From NCBI RefSeq assembly GCF_005796205.1, contig NZ_VAHN01000020.1, positions 1 to 48,882 of the forward strand: a DNA stretch of 48,882 nt, in the 5' to 3' direction. Each line of letters opens with the position of its first letter. Position 1 is the stretch's first letter. The notes beneath the pieces were generated by a model. It was given only the letters and a program-made list of their open reading frames with translations. It did not search any database and was not told the DNA's origin. Origin of the DNA: Pseudarthrobacter sp. NamE2 (GTDB taxonomy: Bacteria; Actinomycetota; Actinomycetes; Actinomycetales; Micrococcaceae). This document shows, one piece after another, positions 6,877-14,199 of this stretch. Both the position numbers and the translations under genes were made by a program.

Positions 6877-8556
6877 TTACGCCTTGGGCGTGAGGATCTT
6901 GTTGAGATCGCTTTGGGTGACGGAGCGGGTGCGGTCGAAGCGGGGGTCATTTCGGAGTTCCTTGACCAGGCCGACGCCGAGGAGTGCGACGATCACGGTG
7001 AACGGCAGGGCCGAGAGCATGGCCGCCTGCTGCAGGGCACCCAGGCCGCCGACAATGAGGAGCACGACGGCGCACAGCCCGGTCAGCAGTCCCCAGGTGG
7101 TCAGGACGGGCTTGGTCGGGTTCAGCGTTCCGCGGGAGGACATCATGCTCAGGACGAAGGTGTTCGCGTCGGCGCCGGAGACGAAGTACATCACGACCAG
7201 GAAGATGGCCACAATGGACGTCAGGCCCGAGAGTGGAAGCCCGGCGAGAGTGGCGAAGAAGGCCGAGTTGACGTCTTCGAGGGCTGCGGCGCCGATCTGG
7301 CCCCCGTTGTCCATGTCGAACTTGATGGCGGTGCCGCCAAAGATGGTGAACCAGGCGAAGAAGACAACGCTGGGGACGATCATGACGCCTGCGACGAATT
7401 CGCGGATGGTGCGTCCCTTGGAGATCTTGGCGAGGAATACGCCGACGAAGGCGCCCCAGCTCAGCCACCAGGCCATCATGAAGTAGGTCCACCACTGCAT
7501 CCACTGGACATCCTCCGGTGTGCCCGGGGTGAGCAGGCTGACGGCGAAGAAGCCGCTGAGGTATTCGCCGAGCGAGCGGAAGAAGAGGTTGGAGATGAAG
7601 TTCGTGGGGCCGGTGAACAGGACATACACTGCCAGGCCGACGGACAGGACCATGGTGCCCTGGCTGAGGTACTTAACGCCGCGGTGAACACCCGACAGGG
7701 CGGACAATGTGAAGATCACGGTGATGACGGCGATGATGAGGATCTGCCCGACCAGGCTGGAGGGGATCCCGAAGACGCGGTTGAGGCCCTCACCGATCTG
7801 GGAAGCGCCCAGGCCGAGCGAGGTGGTGGTTCCGAAGAGGGTGGCGATGATGGCGAAGACGTCGATCATCTTGCCGAACCAGCCGTCAACGAGTCTGCCG
7901 AAGACCGGGCGGAGCATGGGGGAGACCAGGCCGGCGTTGTTGCGGCAGTGCGTGGAGTAGGCGATCGCGAGGCCGAAGACGCCGAAGACTGCCCAGGCGT
8001 GCGGGCCCCAGTCGAAGTAGGAGAACTGCATGGCGCGGACCGCGGCTTCCATGGTGCCTGCCTGGGCCAGGCCGTGCGGGGGCGACGCGAAGTGCGAGAT
8101 GGGTTCGGCGACGCCGTAGCTGATCAGTCCAATGCCCATGACGGCCGAGAGGATCATCGCCAGCCAGGCCCAGGTGCTGAACTCAGGTTTGGCGTCCTGG
8201 GCACCCAGCCGGATGCGTCCGAACCGGCTGAGGCCGATGTAGATGAGCAGCCCGATGCACCCGAGGGTGACCACCAGGTAGCTCCATCCCACGCTCTGGG
8301 CCACCCAGTCCATCGCTGCGGTCATGACAGCGCTGAGGCTCGCCGGGGACAGTGATGCCCAGGCCGTGAAGGCCCCGATGAGGCCGACGGATGCCCAGAA
8401 GACTGCACCGGGCTTGCCCCGGAGGCGGTCCGCCTTGGCCATCGGTGTTTCGATGACCGGGCCGTCGCCGTTGGGGGAGTTGAGGACGGTTGGGCTCGCG
8501 CCCGTGCCTGGCTTTGTCGTGTCCATCAGGTCCTCGGCATTTTGTGTGTGGGTCAT
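6877..8556 (-). CDS. BCCT family betaine/quaternary ammonium transporter
   Basis: A 559-residue, 12-helix secondary transporter of the betaine-choline-carnitine family, sodium- or proton-coupled, in the cytoplasmic membrane. The tryptophan-rich segment W-M-Q-W-W-T-Y-F-M-M-A-W-W-L-S-W followed by G-A-F-V-G-V-F-L-A and the cytoplasmic S-K-G-R-T-I-R-E-F motif are diagnostic. The N-terminal ~50 residues are hydrophilic. The start at 8556 follows GGAGC. The gene sits between the flavin reductase fusion and gabD. BCCT proteins carry trimethylammonium or pyridinium-type zwitterions, so an N-methyl betaine such as trigonelline fits the context; glycine betaine is the default alternative. Confidence 0.92.
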   Translation of the reverse strand: MTHTQNAEDLMDTTKPGTGASPTVLNSPNGDGPVIETPMAKADRLRGKPGAVFWASVGLIGAFTAWASLSPASLSAVMTAAMDWVAQSVGWSYLVVTLGCIGLLIYIGLSRFGRIRLGAQDAKPEFSTWAWLAMILSAVMGIGLISYGVAEPISHFASPPHGLAQAGTMEAAVRAMQFSYFDWGPHAWAVFGVFGLAIAYSTHCRNNAGLVSPMLRPVFGRLVDGWFGKMIDVFAIIATLFGTTTSLGLGASQIGEGLNRVFGIPSSLVGQILIIAVITVIFTLSALSGVHRGVKYLSQGTMVLSVGLAVYVLFTGPTNFISNLFFRSLGEYLSGFFAVSLLTPGTPEDVQWMQWWTYFMMAWWLSWGAFVGVFLAKISKGRTIREFVAGVMIVPSVVFFAWFTIFGGTAIKFDMDNGGQIGAAALEDVNSAFFATLAGLPLSGLTSIVAIFLVVMYFVSGADANTFVLSMMSSRGTLNPTKPVLTTWGLLTGLCAVVLLIVGGLGALQQAAMLSALPFTVIVALLGVGLVKELRNDPRFDRTRSVTQSDLNKILTPKA

Positions 8557-8624
8557 GGGTGCTCCAGATGCAACGCTGCATTAGTTGGAAAGTTGATGGG
8601 TTCCCTGTGGGGGGATGGTGGGCT

Positions 8625-8657
8625 GCCCTGGCCTGCCCGGGGTGGCAGGGCCAGGGC
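8625..8657 (-). terminator. Hairpin between the flavin reductase fusion and BCCT genes
   Basis: GCCCTGGCCTGCC pairs with GGCAGGGCCAGGGC (one bulged base) around a 6-base loop, 15 bases beyond the stop of the flavin reductase fusion. It is GC-rich without a U-tract. Confidence 0.65.
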
Positions 8658-8672
8658 GCTGACGCGCGTGGG

Positions 8673-9623
8673 TCAGAGTTCCTCGAGCTGCGCACCGTCA
8701 AAGAAGTGGCCTGCCTTGTAAATCATTGGCGCCGTTTCGGCGACCTCGGCGTGCCGGACCCGGCCGACGAAGATGGTGTGGGTTTTGGCCTGGAAGCGTT
8801 CCTTAATCTCCGCTTCGAGGGACGCTGCTGATCCGTCGATGAGCGGTACGCCGTTGGGGCCGGCGTGCCATTCCAGGTCGGCGAACTTGTCCGGGGTCTT
8901 TGAGGCGAAGGTCTTAACGGTTCCCAGCTGGTCGTTGCTGAGGATGTTGATCCCGAAATGGGACGACTGGAACAGGGCGGGGTAGGTCGAGGACGTCTTT
9001 TGGACGCAGACGAGAACGAGTGGGGGGTCCAGGGAGATCGAGGCGTAGGAGTTGGCGGCAAGGCCCTTTGGGTTGCCGTCTTCATCAACGGTGGTCACCA
9101 CGGTGACGCCGGTGATGAACTGCCGGTTGAATCCCTTCATGATGTCCTGCGGCAGGTTTCCGGACAGGTTGTCGACGACCACTTCCGGGGTTTCTTCCTC
9201 GAAGGCGGACCCGAGGGAGGGGATGCCCACATGGGCGAGGAGTTCGACGGCGTCCCAGGTCACCTGTTCGTGGGCGATGCGCCCGTCCCGGAGGGTCAGG
9301 GCATTGGAGCCGCGGGTTTCCACGACGCGGCCTGTAGGCGGGACGCCTCTAAGCGGGCGAGTGAAGGTTCCGGTCGACTTCCAGAAGATGGCCATGTCGT
9401 CGCCGTTGGCGATGACCTTCTCGATGCGGGTGGTCAGATCCGGGAATGCGGCCCGGACGTCAAGGATTTCCTGCTGCAGCTCCTTCAGCCCGGACACCTT
9501 CTTCGTGCCGGTGCTCTCACGCTGGTAGTCAGCGGTGACGATGGCGTCGAATGCGGTGACATCACCCTCGTCCCAGGCTGCAGTCCAGGCGGCGGTCACG
9601 GCGTCATTGAGTGTTTCTTGCAT
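8673..9623 (-). CDS. SnoaL-like domain fused to flavin reductase
   Basis: A 316-residue two-domain protein. Residues 1 to ~140 are a SnoaL/NTF2-like fold (motifs F-D-A-I-V-T-A-D-Y, V-R-A-A-F-P-D-L, R-D-G-R-I-A-H-E). Residues ~155-316 are an FMN-binding split barrel of the HpaC-type flavin reductase family (F-N-R-Q-F-I-T-G-V-T-V-V-T-T, A-A-N-S-Y-A-S-I-S-L-D-P-P-L-V, G-H-F-F-D-G). The reductase would supply reduced flavin to the luciferase-like monooxygenase at 14200-15267. The ATG at 9623 is the family-consistent start; there is no Shine-Dalgarno, and promoter elements suggest a leaderless mRNA. It is divergent from the GntR gene. The role of the SnoaL part is unknown. Confidence 0.87.
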   Translation of the reverse strand: MQETLNDAVTAAWTAAWDEGDVTAFDAIVTADYQRESTGTKKVSGLKELQQEILDVRAAFPDLTTRIEKVIANGDDMAIFWKSTGTFTRPLRGVPPTGRVVETRGSNALTLRDGRIAHEQVTWDAVELLAHVGIPSLGSAFEEETPEVVVDNLSGNLPQDIMKGFNRQFITGVTVVTTVDEDGNPKGLAANSYASISLDPPLVLVCVQKTSSTYPALFQSSHFGINILSNDQLGTVKTFASKTPDKFADLEWHAGPNGVPLIDGSAASLEAEIKERFQAKTHTIFVGRVRHAEVAETAPMIYKAGHFFDGAQLEEL

Positions 9624-9659
9624 GCCACAACGGTAGGACCGCAATGTGACCCACGTCAA
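9624..9659 (-). promoter_or_regulatory. Predicted leaderless promoter of the flavin reductase fusion gene
   Basis: On the minus strand: TTGACG (plus-strand 9654-9659), an 18-base spacer, TACCGT (9630-9635), then 6 bases to the ATG at 9623. This places the expected transcription start at the start codon, consistent with the absence of a ribosome binding site. Confidence 0.55.
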
Positions 9660-9704
9660 TAGGGCTGCAAAAATCAAGTGGATCCGCGAAATAACCGCAG
9701 GGTC

Positions 9705-9740
9705 TTGACGCTCTTCTTGTATGCAACGTAGTTTTGATGC
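9705..9740 (+). promoter_or_regulatory. Predicted leaderless promoter of the GntR gene
   Basis: TTGACG (9705-9710), an 18-base spacer, TAGTTT (9729-9734), then 6 bases to the ATG at 9741. The geometry is identical to the promoter facing left. No Shine-Dalgarno precedes the start. Confidence 0.55.
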
Positions 9741-9747
9741 ATGCAAG
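9716..9747 (+). promoter_or_regulatory. Candidate GntR operator
   Basis: Inverted repeat CTTGTATGCA (9716-9725) and TGCATGCAAG (9738-9747), 9 of 10 positions complementary, 12-base spacer. It brackets the predicted -10 element and the start codon of the GntR gene. A related half-site, CTTGCATGCC (9617-9626), covers the start of the divergent gene. Autoregulation and control of both arms by the GntR protein is inferred. Confidence 0.5.
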
Positions 9748-10448
9748 AAGTCACTCAGTTGCGAAAAGGCATCCAGGGGTCCGCCACCCAGGCCACCCTG
9801 TTGGACAAGCTGCGGAAGCTGGTCCTCAGCGGCGAGTACCCGCCTGGCGCACCTTTGCCGGAGTTGTTCCTGGCCGAGGAGTTCGAGGTGAGCCGGACGC
9901 CGGTACGTGAGGCGCTCAAGCAGCTGGAGAACGAGGGTCTTGTGGAGATCCGTCCCAAAGTGGGGACGTTTGTCCGCATTCCGACCCGCCGCGAAATCGT
10001 GGAACTCTTCCAATTGAAGGAAAGCCTCGAGGGCCTGGCTGCGGGCCTGCTTGCCCGGCGCGGGCCCGTGCCGGAACTGGAGATCCTCAAGCGCAACATC
10101 GAGGAATCAGAGCGCGCCGAACGGCGTGCCGACACCGGTAAGTACGCCGAACTTGTCCATGAGTTCCACTGGACGATCGTGCAGGGTTCTGACAACTCCA
10201 AGCTCGTCGAGCACTACGGGCGCCTTATGAACCAGCTGGCCTACCATCGGATCGTGCTCGAAACCGTCGAGCGTCCCGCCCGCATGCGTGCCTCTATCCG
10301 GGAACACCAGTCGGTGGTCGACGCCCTGTTGGAAAAGGATCCGGTGGGCGCCGAACTCGCCATGCGCGGCCACGTCAATGCCTCAAGCCTCGCCGCGTCG
10401 CGCGGCGCAGACGCCGGTTCTGTCACCGGTGCCGAAAAAGAAGCTTAG
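9741..10448 (+). CDS. GntR family (FadR/FCD subfamily) transcriptional regulator
   Basis: A 235-residue regulator. The N-terminal winged helix spans residues ~15-85 (L-R-K-L-V-L-S-G-E-Y-P-P-G-A, then F-E-V-S-R-T-P-V-R-E-A-L-K-Q-L and the wing G-T-F-V-R). The C-terminal FCD ligand domain (~90-225) carries His residues in H-E-F-H-W and H-Q-S-V that usually bind a metal and a carboxylate ligand. It heads the rightward arm of the locus, is divergent from the flavin reductase fusion, and shares a candidate operator with it. The effector is likely a carboxylated pathway compound, by family analogy. Confidence 0.9.
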   Translation: MQEVTQLRKGIQGSATQATLLDKLRKLVLSGEYPPGAPLPELFLAEEFEVSRTPVREALKQLENEGLVEIRPKVGTFVRIPTRREIVELFQLKESLEGLAAGLLARRGPVPELEILKRNIEESERAERRADTGKYAELVHEFHWTIVQGSDNSKLVEHYGRLMNQLAYHRIVLETVERPARMRASIREHQSVVDALLEKDPVGAELAMRGHVNASSLAASRGADAGSVTGAEKEA

Positions 10449-10465
10449 TCACCGAAAGGAACCCC

Positions 10466-10498
10466 ATGACTGCCACCACCTACCCAAAGAAGGGTTGA
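10466..10498 (+). CDS. Ten-residue leader ORF
   Basis: An ATG at 10466 preceded by GAAAGGA opens a 10-codon frame (M-T-A-T-T-Y-P-K-K-G) that stops at 10498, three bases before the GTG of the next gene. The Shine-Dalgarno of that gene (GAAGGG) lies inside the mini-frame. This layout is compatible with translational coupling or a leader peptide, but chance or a relic start cannot be excluded. Confidence 0.3.
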   Translation: MTATTYPKKG

Positions 10499-10501
10499 AC
10501 C

Positions 10502-11167
10502 GTGTCTGAGACCATCACCCCCGTCGCTGAGGGAACCAACCAGGCGACCGCTATCGAAGAACTCGCCCGGGAACTTGGCGTCCGCAAAGTTACCGTAATG
10601 ACGGAAGAAATCCTCCGCGACGGATCAGGTGCCCTGGTCACCAGCGTGACCAGGGCCGCCGCGGCCGCCGTGATCCGCAACCCGTGGAGCGGTTCGGCTG
10701 TTTCCACCGATCTTGCACCGGAAACCGAACGGATCGCTCCCGTGCTCGCGAAAATCCTTACCGACCGTCTCACGGCAGCCCTGGGAGGCGCCGGCGAGAT
10801 TGAGGCGTTCGGCAAGTCCGCCGTCGTCGGGCTGAAGGGCGAGGTTGAGCACGCCGCAGCGCTCATTCATACGCCGTTCTTCGGCAACCTTGTCCGCGAA
10901 TTCCTCGAAGGCACCTCGATCCTGTCCTTCTCGGACGACCGGGCAGAGCCGGGAACCACCATTGCCGTGCCGATGTGGCACAAGGAAGCCGCCTCCACCC
11001 GCAGCCACTACCAAACCCTGACGCTGAACCTGAGCGATGCGCCCCACCCCAACGAAATCGTCGTGGTCGCCGCCGCCTCAACCGGTTCGCGCCCGCACCC
11101 CCGCATCGGTGACCGCACCACCGACCGCCCCGTAACCGCCCAAATCCTGGAGGGAATCCTGCCGTGA
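10502..11167 (+). CDS. DUF1185 / 'amino acid synthesis' family protein, first copy
   Basis: A 221-residue member of the family Pfam calls AA_synth (DUF1185), a chorismate-mutase-like fold forming oligomers, without an established reaction. The family core begins at V-R-K-V-T-V-M-T-E-E-I-L near residue 27. Other conserved parts are I-R-N-P-W-S-G, F-G-K-S-A-V-V-G-L-K-G-E-V-E-H-A-A-A-L-I-H-T and S-D-A-P-H-P-N-E. The N-terminal ~26 residues are an extension the second copy lacks. The GTG at 10502 has GAAGGG upstream. Its end overlaps the next gene by 4 bases (GTGA). In the A. baylyi trigonelline pathway a conserved hypothetical protein assists semialdehyde oxidation; whether that protein is of this family I cannot confirm. 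Confidence 0.82.
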   Translation: MSETITPVAEGTNQATAIEELARELGVRKVTVMTEEILRDGSGALVTSVTRAAAAAVIRNPWSGSAVSTDLAPETERIAPVLAKILTDRLTAALGGAGEIEAFGKSAVVGLKGEVEHAAALIHTPFFGNLVREFLEGTSILSFSDDRAEPGTTIAVPMWHKEAASTRSHYQTLTLNLSDAPHPNEIVVVAAASTGSRPHPRIGDRTTDRPVTAQILEGILP

Positions 11168-11715
11168 ACATCCGCAAAATCGTCACCCTGTCCGAAGAAA
11201 TCCTGACCGAAGGTGGCCGCCCCGTATCGCCAGGCGCCCGTGTTGCGATCGCCGTCGCCGTCGTTGAAAACCCGTGGGCCGGCCAGGGCTTCGTTGAGGA
11301 CCTCAGCGCGGGCATCGATGCCACCGCCTCGGATCTCGGCAAGCTTCTGACCCCCAAGGTCATCGAGGCCCTCGGCGCCCCCGTTGAGGCCTACGGCAAG
11401 GCGGCCATCGTCGGTATCGAAGGCGAGATTGAGCACGGCTCGGCGCTGATTCATACGCTGAAGTTCGGCGACCACTACCGCCAGGCCACCTCCGCCACCA
11501 CGCTGCTGCCCGCCGTCGAGAAGCGCGCACCGGCCGGTACCGTCTTCGACATCCCGATGAAGCACATCACGGACGCCACCATCCGCTCCCACCACCAGAG
11601 CGTGGAGGTCCGGGTGGCCGACGCACCGCACCCCGGTGAGATCCTTATCGCCCTGGCCGCTTCCGCGCAGGGACGGCCGCAGGAGCGCCTGGCGCCCCTG
11701 TCCACGGAGCAGTGA
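11164..11715 (+). CDS. DUF1185 / 'amino acid synthesis' family protein, second copy
   Basis: A 183-residue paralogue of the preceding gene, aligned from its first residues (I-R-K-I-V-T-L-S-E-E-I-L). Shared blocks are V-E-N-P-W-A-G, Y-G-K-A-A-I-V-G-I-E-G-E-I-E-H-G-S-A-L-I-H-T and A-D-A-P-H-P-G-E-I. The tandem pair, with coupled translation by a 4-base overlap, suggests a hetero-oligomer or two successive steps. It overlaps the following hydrolase gene by another 4 bases. Function unknown; the name 'amino acid synthesis' rests on weak family evidence. Confidence 0.82.
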   Translation: MNIRKIVTLSEEILTEGGRPVSPGARVAIAVAVVENPWAGQGFVEDLSAGIDATASDLGKLLTPKVIEALGAPVEAYGKAAIVGIEGEIEHGSALIHTLKFGDHYRQATSATTLLPAVEKRAPAGTVFDIPMKHITDATIRSHHQSVEVRVADAPHPGEILIALAASAQGRPQERLAPLSTEQ

Positions 11716-12452
11716 CCCAAGTGCCTGAAACCCCCGTAGCCCTGCTGCATGGCGTGGGTCTGGACGCGAGCATGTGGGCCCCGGTCCGGGATGCCCTCAA
11801 GCGGGATTCAGTTGCCCTTGACCTTCCGGGCCACGGTCGTCAACCGGCGCTGACCCTGCCGGTTTCGCTCGCGGATCTCGCAGCCGACGTGCTGGACCGT
11901 CTTCCCGGGCGAAGCCACCTGGTTGGGTTCTCGCTTGGGGCGCTGATCGCGCAACACATCGCCAGGTTCCACCCGGAAAGGGTGGCGACCCTGACCTGTG
12001 TGAACTCGGTGTGCCGACGCACGGAGGCTGAATCACGGGCGGTTATGGCACGGCTGGCTTCCGCGGAGCACAACTTTCCGGCCAACGTTGAGGCATCGAT
12101 CGACCGCTGGTACACCGGCACATCCGTGCCAGCGGATGTCGTGGAAGCGACCCGCCGAACCCTGGAAGCGAACAACGTCGCATCCTTTGTGCACGCCTAC
12201 CGCGTCTTCGCGACCGGGGACGCGGTCATCGGCCCCGAACTCGGCCGCATCCAGGTTCCCACCCTTGCTGTCACCGGTGAGCTGGACCCCGGATCAACCC
12301 CGGACATGACCCGCCGCCTGGCGGCAGCCATCCCCGGGGCAAGGAGCCTGGTGGTTCCCGGCGCACGGCACATGCTGCCGGTCCAGAGCGCCGACGTACT
12401 GGCCGGGGCAATCAACGACTTCATCCAAGAATCCGAAGGAGAACGGGCATGA
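11712..12452 (+). CDS. Alpha/beta hydrolase
   Basis: A 246-residue alpha/beta-hydrolase fold enzyme. The oxyanion loop L-L-H-G-V-G follows the N-terminus. The nucleophile is Ser74 in G-F-S-L-G, a likely Asp lies in T-G-E-L-D-P, and the catalytic His in G-A-R-H-M. It resembles 3-oxoadipate enol-lactonase-type and related C-C/C-N hydrolases. GTG start at 11712, overlapping the previous stop by 4 bases, and its own TGA overlaps the ATG of the aldehyde dehydrogenase. In the proposed pathway it would cleave the N-methylformamido-methylene acid; enol-lactone hydrolysis is an alternative. Confidence 0.87.
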   Translation: MTQVPETPVALLHGVGLDASMWAPVRDALKRDSVALDLPGHGRQPALTLPVSLADLAADVLDRLPGRSHLVGFSLGALIAQHIARFHPERVATLTCVNSVCRRTEAESRAVMARLASAEHNFPANVEASIDRWYTGTSVPADVVEATRRTLEANNVASFVHAYRVFATGDAVIGPELGRIQVPTLAVTGELDPGSTPDMTRRLAAAIPGARSLVVPGARHMLPVQSADVLAGAINDFIQESEGERA

Positions 12453-13930
12453 CGCTCCGACTCGACCACTTCATCGGCGGTACCTGGTCTGCTCCCGCCG
12501 GCGGGGAATACTTCCCCAGCACCAACCCGGCAACCCTTGAGCTGCTCTATGAAGCCGCCCGCGGTACCGAAGAGGACGTCCGTCGTGCCGTCGCGGCGGC
12601 CAAGGAAGCCTTCGAGTCCCCGCTATGGCGCGATCTCACCGCCACCAAGCGCGGCCACCTCCTTCGCCGCCTCGGCGACCTGATCGGCGAGCACGCAGAC
12701 GAGCTCGCCGAGCTGGAAACCCTGGACAACGGCAAGCTGCTGCGCGAGATGCGCGGCCAGCTCGCCAACCTGCCCGAGTACCTCTACTACTACGCCGGGC
12801 TCGCGGACAAGGTCCAAGGCAGCCAGATCCCCACCAACTCGATCACCATGCTGAACTACACCCAGCGCGAGCCGCTCGGCGTCGTCGGGGCCATCACGCC
12901 GTGGAACTCGCCCCTGACGCTGACCACTTCCAAGCTCGCCCCGGCACTGGCCGCGGGCAACACCGTGGTCATCAAGCCCAGCGAGTACACCTCCCGGACC
13001 ATCCTCCGCGTCGCCGAGCTGGCCACGCAGGCCGGATTCCCGGACGGTGTGGTGAACGTTGTCACCGGCTTCGGACAGGAAGCGGGTGCCGCCTTGGTCA
13101 GCCACCGCGACCTGGCGAAGATTTCCTTCACAGGATCCACCCAGACCGGAGCCCGCATTGCCGCGGAGACCGCGTCGCGCTTCATCGGCTCCACCCTGGA
13201 ACTCGGCGGCAAGAGCCCCAACATCGTGTTTGAAGACGCCGACGTGTCCAACGCGGCCATGGGAGTCATCGCCGGCATCTTCGCCGCCGCCGGGCAGACC
13301 TGCATCGCCGGCAGCCGGGTGTTCGCCCACCGCAGCGTCTATGACGAACTCGTTGAACGGGTCGCCGAACGTGCCGCGTCGATCATCATCGGCGACCCGC
13401 GCCTGGCCACCACCGAACTCGGACCCCTCGCGTTCGGCGCACAGCTGGACAAGGTGAGCTCCTACGTCGACATCGGCGTCAGCGAGGGCGCAACGGTGCG
13501 GACAGGCGGCAAGCGCCCGGACATCGAACTCCCCGGCTACTTCTTCGCACCCACCGTCTTGACCGGCGTCGACAACACCATGCGCGTGGTGCGCGAAGAG
13601 ATCTTCGGGCCGGTGGCCGCGATCATGCCCTTCAATTCCGAAGACGAGGTGGTGGGCCTGGCCAACGACACCGAATACGGCCTCGCCGCCGGCGTCTGGA
13701 CCCAGAACCTCGCACGCGCCCACCGGATGGCCCGCCGGCTCGAAGCAGGCACGGTGTGGGTCAACACCTACAGGGCGATGTCCCCAATGTCACCGCGGCA
13801 GGGGTTCAAGAACTCCGGCGTGGGCATCGAGCACGGGCTTGAGTCCATGCACGAATACACCCGGCTCAAGAGCGTCTGGATCAACACCGACGAAGGCCCT
13901 GTCTCCGATCCGTTCGTCCTGCGCAGCTAA
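12449..13930 (+). CDS. Aldehyde dehydrogenase
   Basis: A 493-residue NAD(P)-dependent aldehyde dehydrogenase with Asn153 (T-P-W-N-S-P), general base Glu251 (L-E-L-G-G-K-S-P-N) and nucleophile Cys285 (G-Q-T-C-I-A-G-S-R). It is distinct from GabD at 5283-6788 and closer to betaine-aldehyde or hydroxymuconic-semialdehyde-type enzymes. It begins with a 4-base ATGA overlap with the hydrolase gene. The locus thus has two aldehyde dehydrogenases. One would oxidise the ring-opened aldehyde or hydroxylactone and the other succinate semialdehyde, as in trigonelline breakdown; the substrate is inferred. Confidence 0.88.
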   Translation: MTLRLDHFIGGTWSAPAGGEYFPSTNPATLELLYEAARGTEEDVRRAVAAAKEAFESPLWRDLTATKRGHLLRRLGDLIGEHADELAELETLDNGKLLREMRGQLANLPEYLYYYAGLADKVQGSQIPTNSITMLNYTQREPLGVVGAITPWNSPLTLTTSKLAPALAAGNTVVIKPSEYTSRTILRVAELATQAGFPDGVVNVVTGFGQEAGAALVSHRDLAKISFTGSTQTGARIAAETASRFIGSTLELGGKSPNIVFEDADVSNAAMGVIAGIFAAAGQTCIAGSRVFAHRSVYDELVERVAERAASIIIGDPRLATTELGPLAFGAQLDKVSSYVDIGVSEGATVRTGGKRPDIELPGYFFAPTVLTGVDNTMRVVREEIFGPVAAIMPFNSEDEVVGLANDTEYGLAAGVWTQNLARAHRMARRLEAGTVWVNTYRAMSPMSPRQGFKNSGVGIEHGLESMHEYTRLKSVWINTDEGPVSDPFVLRS

Positions 13931-13940
13931 GGAGCCCGAA

Positions 13941-14141
13941 ATGCCGCTCATTGAAGTATCCATTGCCCGGGGCCGGACCCCTGAACAGCTCCGCTCACTC
14001 ATCAACGAGCTGCACCAGGCCGCGGAGAAGGCTGTCGGTGCGGTACCTGAGAACACCACGGTCATCATCCGCGAGGTCGAGCACGAACACTGGTCCCGCG
14101 GCAACCAGACCATCGCCGAACGCAACGCCGCAGCCAAGTAG
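13941..14141 (+). CDS. 4-oxalocrotonate tautomerase family protein
   Basis: A 66-residue protein beginning M-P-L-I-E-V, so the catalytic N-terminal proline is exposed after methionine removal, as in 4-oxalocrotonate tautomerases. The family pattern continues with A-R-G-R-T-P-E-Q-L-R-S-L-I and, near the end, V-I-I-R-E-V and W-S-R-G. The ATG at 13941 follows GGAG, 10 bases after the aldehyde dehydrogenase stop. It probably ketonises an enol intermediate in the pathway. The known trigonelline route as I recall it has no dedicated tautomerase. Confidence 0.85.
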   Translation: MPLIEVSIARGRTPEQLRSLINELHQAAEKAVGAVPENTTVIIREVEHEHWSRGNQTIAERNAAAK

Positions 14142-14160
14142 CTGCGCCCACTAATCACGC

Positions 14161-14181
14161 CGGCGGCGGACACCGCCGCCG
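14161..14181 (+). other. GC-rich hairpin just upstream of the monooxygenase gene
   Basis: A perfect 9-bp stem CGGCGGCGG / CCGCCGCCG with a 3-base loop. It ends 3 bases before the Shine-Dalgarno GAAGGAG (14185-14191). It may stabilise or separate the downstream monooxygenase message or set its translation level. It has no U-tract, so full termination is unlikely. Confidence 0.55.
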
Positions 14182-14199
14182 AACGAAGGAGTTTTACTC

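Noticed and set aside
5373..8355. Very long open frames on the plus strand opposite gabD and the BCCT gene
   Set aside because: They are antisense shadows caused by high GC and third-position bias; their translations are Gly/Asp/Glu/Gln-rich without motifs, and the minus-strand genes are unmistakable.
9624..10013. N-terminal extension of the flavin reductase fusion into the GntR gene
   Set aside because: It would overlap the whole divergent promoter and the start of a clear GntR gene; the SnoaL domain begins at the ATG at 9623.
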